From Euglena gracilis (taxonomy: Eukaryota; Euglenida; Euglenophyceae; Euglenales): a stretch of 64,000 nucleotides of DNA. Positions 63,001-64,000 of this stretch are shown here, piece after piece. The position numbers and the translations under genes are program-made. Where the stretch lies: positions 32,595,417-32,659,416 of the forward strand of contig CP154955.1 in assembly GCA_039621445.1 (NCBI GenBank), written 5' to 3'. How positions within the stretch are numbered: position 1 is the stretch's first letter; each line of letters begins with the position of its first letter. Under the pieces are notes generated by a model. That model was not told the DNA's origin. It worked only from the letters and a program-made list of their open reading frames with translations, and ran no database searches.

Positions 63001-64000
63001 CGGGAAACACATTGTGGGCGGGGGCCCGGCGGGGGTGGGGGGCACCCGGGGGTGCGACGTTACCGTTCCTGGTCGCTGGCCTCCACTTCGATCTGTGGGA
63101 AAGCCACACCGCATCCCAGAGCCTGGTAATGGACGGTGGCGCCCCATTCCATGGCGCCCCGCTGCCCCCCCCCTGCCTGCCTGATGCGCCTGAAACAGAG
63201 ACGTTGCTGCGTACCTTGGGCACATTCTCGGTGTGGAGCTCTCATTTTGCAGCGTACTGAGGACGGCATGATACAAGTGGAGCGGTTGGCTGTCACGACC
63301 GTGCGGCCCCCCGGACTGCACGAGGGTGTCCCCGTCCGCCGCGGTGAGATGGGCGGTGGTGGGCACCTTGCGCCCGCTGTATGCCTCCCGCTTCCACAGC
63401 TCCCGCTGAGCGGCTTTGACGTCCTGTAGCAGCCGCCAGCGGGCCCAGTACAGCGTGTACTCCGCCACGCCCTCCGCCCGCGGCGTGGCGAAGCTCTGAA
63501 CACACCACCGGGGCCGCAGGGCAATGGCGCAGAGCTTCAGCTGAGTCTGGGGCGGGGAGAGCGTTTTCCTGGGGTTCCGGTCGGCAGTTCCAGTGGCGGA
63601 GAAATGGACACGCCCGGAGAGCGAAAAGATTCGGGGAAAATATTCGAGGAAAAATGCAGCCCCAGAAGCAACGGGGTTCCCTGCAGAAATGGCAGAAAAG
63701 TCGAAAAGCCCCAAAATCAGAAAACACCCCCTGGCCTCCCCCGAACACAGCCACCCTTTTCTCAGCGGGTGCTGACATTGCGGGGCACCGCGTCGCCCCG
63801 CGGACGGGACCCCGGCACGTGCGGCGCGGGCAGGGCGGGCAGCACCAGCGGCAGGGCCTGCTTGGCGAAGGCCCGCAGGGACCGCCCGTGCAGCCGGTGG
63901 GCGGCCGGCAGGCTCTGCAGCGCCCAGGCGGAGGCGAAGGGCGGGGCGGCGTCGGCCCACACCCACCCGGCGTCCCGCGGCGCAGCGTGCACCGCTGCCA
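59904..64000 (-). CDS. rlmM: RlmM-like 2'-O-ribose rRNA methyltransferase gene (5' part beyond window)
   Basis: Spliced exons align, from memory, with bacterial RlmM (methylates C2498 of 23S rRNA; N-terminal THUMP, C-terminal FtsJ-type Rossmann domain). Key elements in order: FPSRAYLKLQQALLLFG (catalytic Lys region, 62.4-62.55 kb), GDTCVDL|GAFPGSWSLLLARM (AdoMet motif I spanning a nonconventional intron), SVDTVAP and ADALAWRP, then NW|VVCDMSVSP (conventional intron; catalytic Asp) and RRFVWTLKM (catalytic Lys). The C-terminus appears frameshifted in a G6 run at 59963-59968. Probable target: organellar or cytoplasmic large-subunit rRNA; location unknown because the N-terminus is outside the window. 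Confidence 0.85.
60400..60525 (-). CDS. rlmM: Methyltransferase exon: VVCDMSVSPLKS...WTLKM
   Basis: Conventional acceptor TTGCCCGCAG. VVCDM carries the catalytic Asp; VLRDWLDRRMCRRFVWTLKM corresponds to the RlmM block ending in FNLKL with the catalytic Lys. Confidence 0.9.
60786..61076. mobile_element. CAGG...CCTG element nested in an intron, perfect 8-bp TSD
   Basis: Ends CAGGCTTCTTTTTAAGG and CTTAAACAGAAGCCTG. Flanked by GTGGGGTC at 60778-60785 and 61077-61084. It sits inside the conventional intron 60526-61837, so here it is a passenger rather than the intron itself. Confidence 0.85.
61409..61837. repeat. (CACACC)n array in an intron
   Basis: About 430 bp of CACACC and CACCCA units. On the minus strand the array starts immediately at the exon edge, and its first GTGTGT serves as the 5' splice site after AACTG. 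Confidence 0.95.
61838..61998 (-). CDS. rlmM: Methyltransferase exon: AdoMet motif I
   Basis: GAFPGSWSLLLARMGAAVLS, VDTVAPSAALEG and DALAWRPPAPVN, matching RlmM GACPGGWTYQLVKR, SVDNGPM and DGFKFRP. Fifty-three codons plus two bases; phase fits both neighbours. Confidence 0.93.
62377..62555 (-). CDS. rlmM: Methyltransferase exon: SRAYLKLQQALLLFG
   Basis: Reads DPVRGFGWPVPWVAGLP then FPSRAYLKLQQALLLFGPHG and GDTCVDL; RlmM has SPFYMGIPRL, APSRSTLKLEEAF and AVDL. 3' junction: TGC-CAC...GTG-CGGCC, the same spacing rule with CAC/GTG in place of CAG/CTG. The 5' edge was set by the rule (CTG-CAGAG). Confidence 0.88.
62955..63010 (-). CDS. rlmM: Probable methyltransferase exon: AFVSVAPVHC
   Basis: EDTAFVSVAPVHCKP resembles the RlmM strand VHVFFIAPGCCYTGY just before the linker to the catalytic domain. 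Boundaries not resolved. Confidence 0.45.
63340..63545 (-). CDS. rlmM: Probable methyltransferase exon (THUMP region)
   Basis: A minus frame containing GVAEYTLYWARWRLLQDVKA and REAYSGRKVPTTAHL has coherent helical character and GC-ending codons; all other frames are Arg/Pro/Cys-rich shadows. Assignment to the THUMP domain rests on position, not on a clear motif match. Confidence 0.4.
63776..64000 (-). CDS. rlmM: Probable methyltransferase exon at the window edge
   Basis: The minus frame AGWVWADAAPPFASAWALQS continues with RSLRAFAKQALPLVLPALPA, plausibly the N-terminal part of the protein. It is open at the window edge, so the start codon lies outside. Confidence 0.45.

Overview
This looks like nuclear DNA of a euglenid alga (Euglena-like). 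The decisive evidence is the introns of two recognisable minus-strand genes. Many lack GT-AG ends; instead they begin with three free bases followed by a helix strand (usually CAG) and end with the complementary strand (usually CTG) followed by five free bases. From memory, this N3-CAG...CTG-N5 layout is the published rule for euglenid nonconventional introns. Removing introns by this rule restored gap-free protein homology at junction after junction. TTAGGG-type telomere repeats, GC-rich exons in repeat-rich DNA and very long introns fit. The species cannot be named from the sequence.

Layout. 1-7.6 kb: the terminal exon of an unidentified plus-strand gene (618-740), a ~490-bp tandem repeat (about four copies), and a few weak candidate exons. 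7.6-24.5 kb: a 16.9-kb (TATG)n tetranucleotide array. 24.5-39.6 kb: small minus-strand exons of one or more unidentified genes, in a region with a direct segmental duplication (24.53-27.63 and 34.68-38.37 kb) that copied at least four exons. 41-45 kb: nested inverted-repeat elements, an AAT microsatellite, head-to-head telomere repeats and a CT-rich tract; most of this appears to lie inside the last intron of the next gene. 45.0-57.3 kb (minus): a retinol saturase/CRTISO-like FAD oxidoreductase gene in about 21 exons. 57.3-59.9 kb: a spacer holding a transposon-like element. 59.9 kb to the window end (minus): a THUMP/FtsJ-type 2'-O-ribose rRNA methyltransferase (RlmM-like), cut off at its 5' end by the window edge.

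The main result concerns how introns arise here. A family of 290-510-bp elements ends in CAGG...CCTG with an inner CTTAAG and is flanked by 8-bp direct repeats (perfect at 42.88-43.29 and 60.79-61.08 kb; 7 of 8 at 58.44-58.95 kb). One member (51748-52113) interrupts the reductase gene at a 7-of-8 target duplication. The nonconventional intron inferred from protein homology (51743-52116) equals that element plus exactly one 8-bp duplication, split as 3 bases at the 5' end and 5 at the 3' end. The 3 + 5 spacing of nonconventional introns is therefore what an 8-bp target-site duplication would leave behind. Two larger introns (about 2.2 and 3.9 kb) have long complementary arms built from a TTCGAGG-rich repeat.

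The two recognised genes are not in one pathway. The first is a probably membrane-anchored polyene/retinoid reductase or isomerase family member; the second is an rRNA modification enzyme. Exon coordinates come from conceptual splicing by eye; junctions marked approximate need cDNA.
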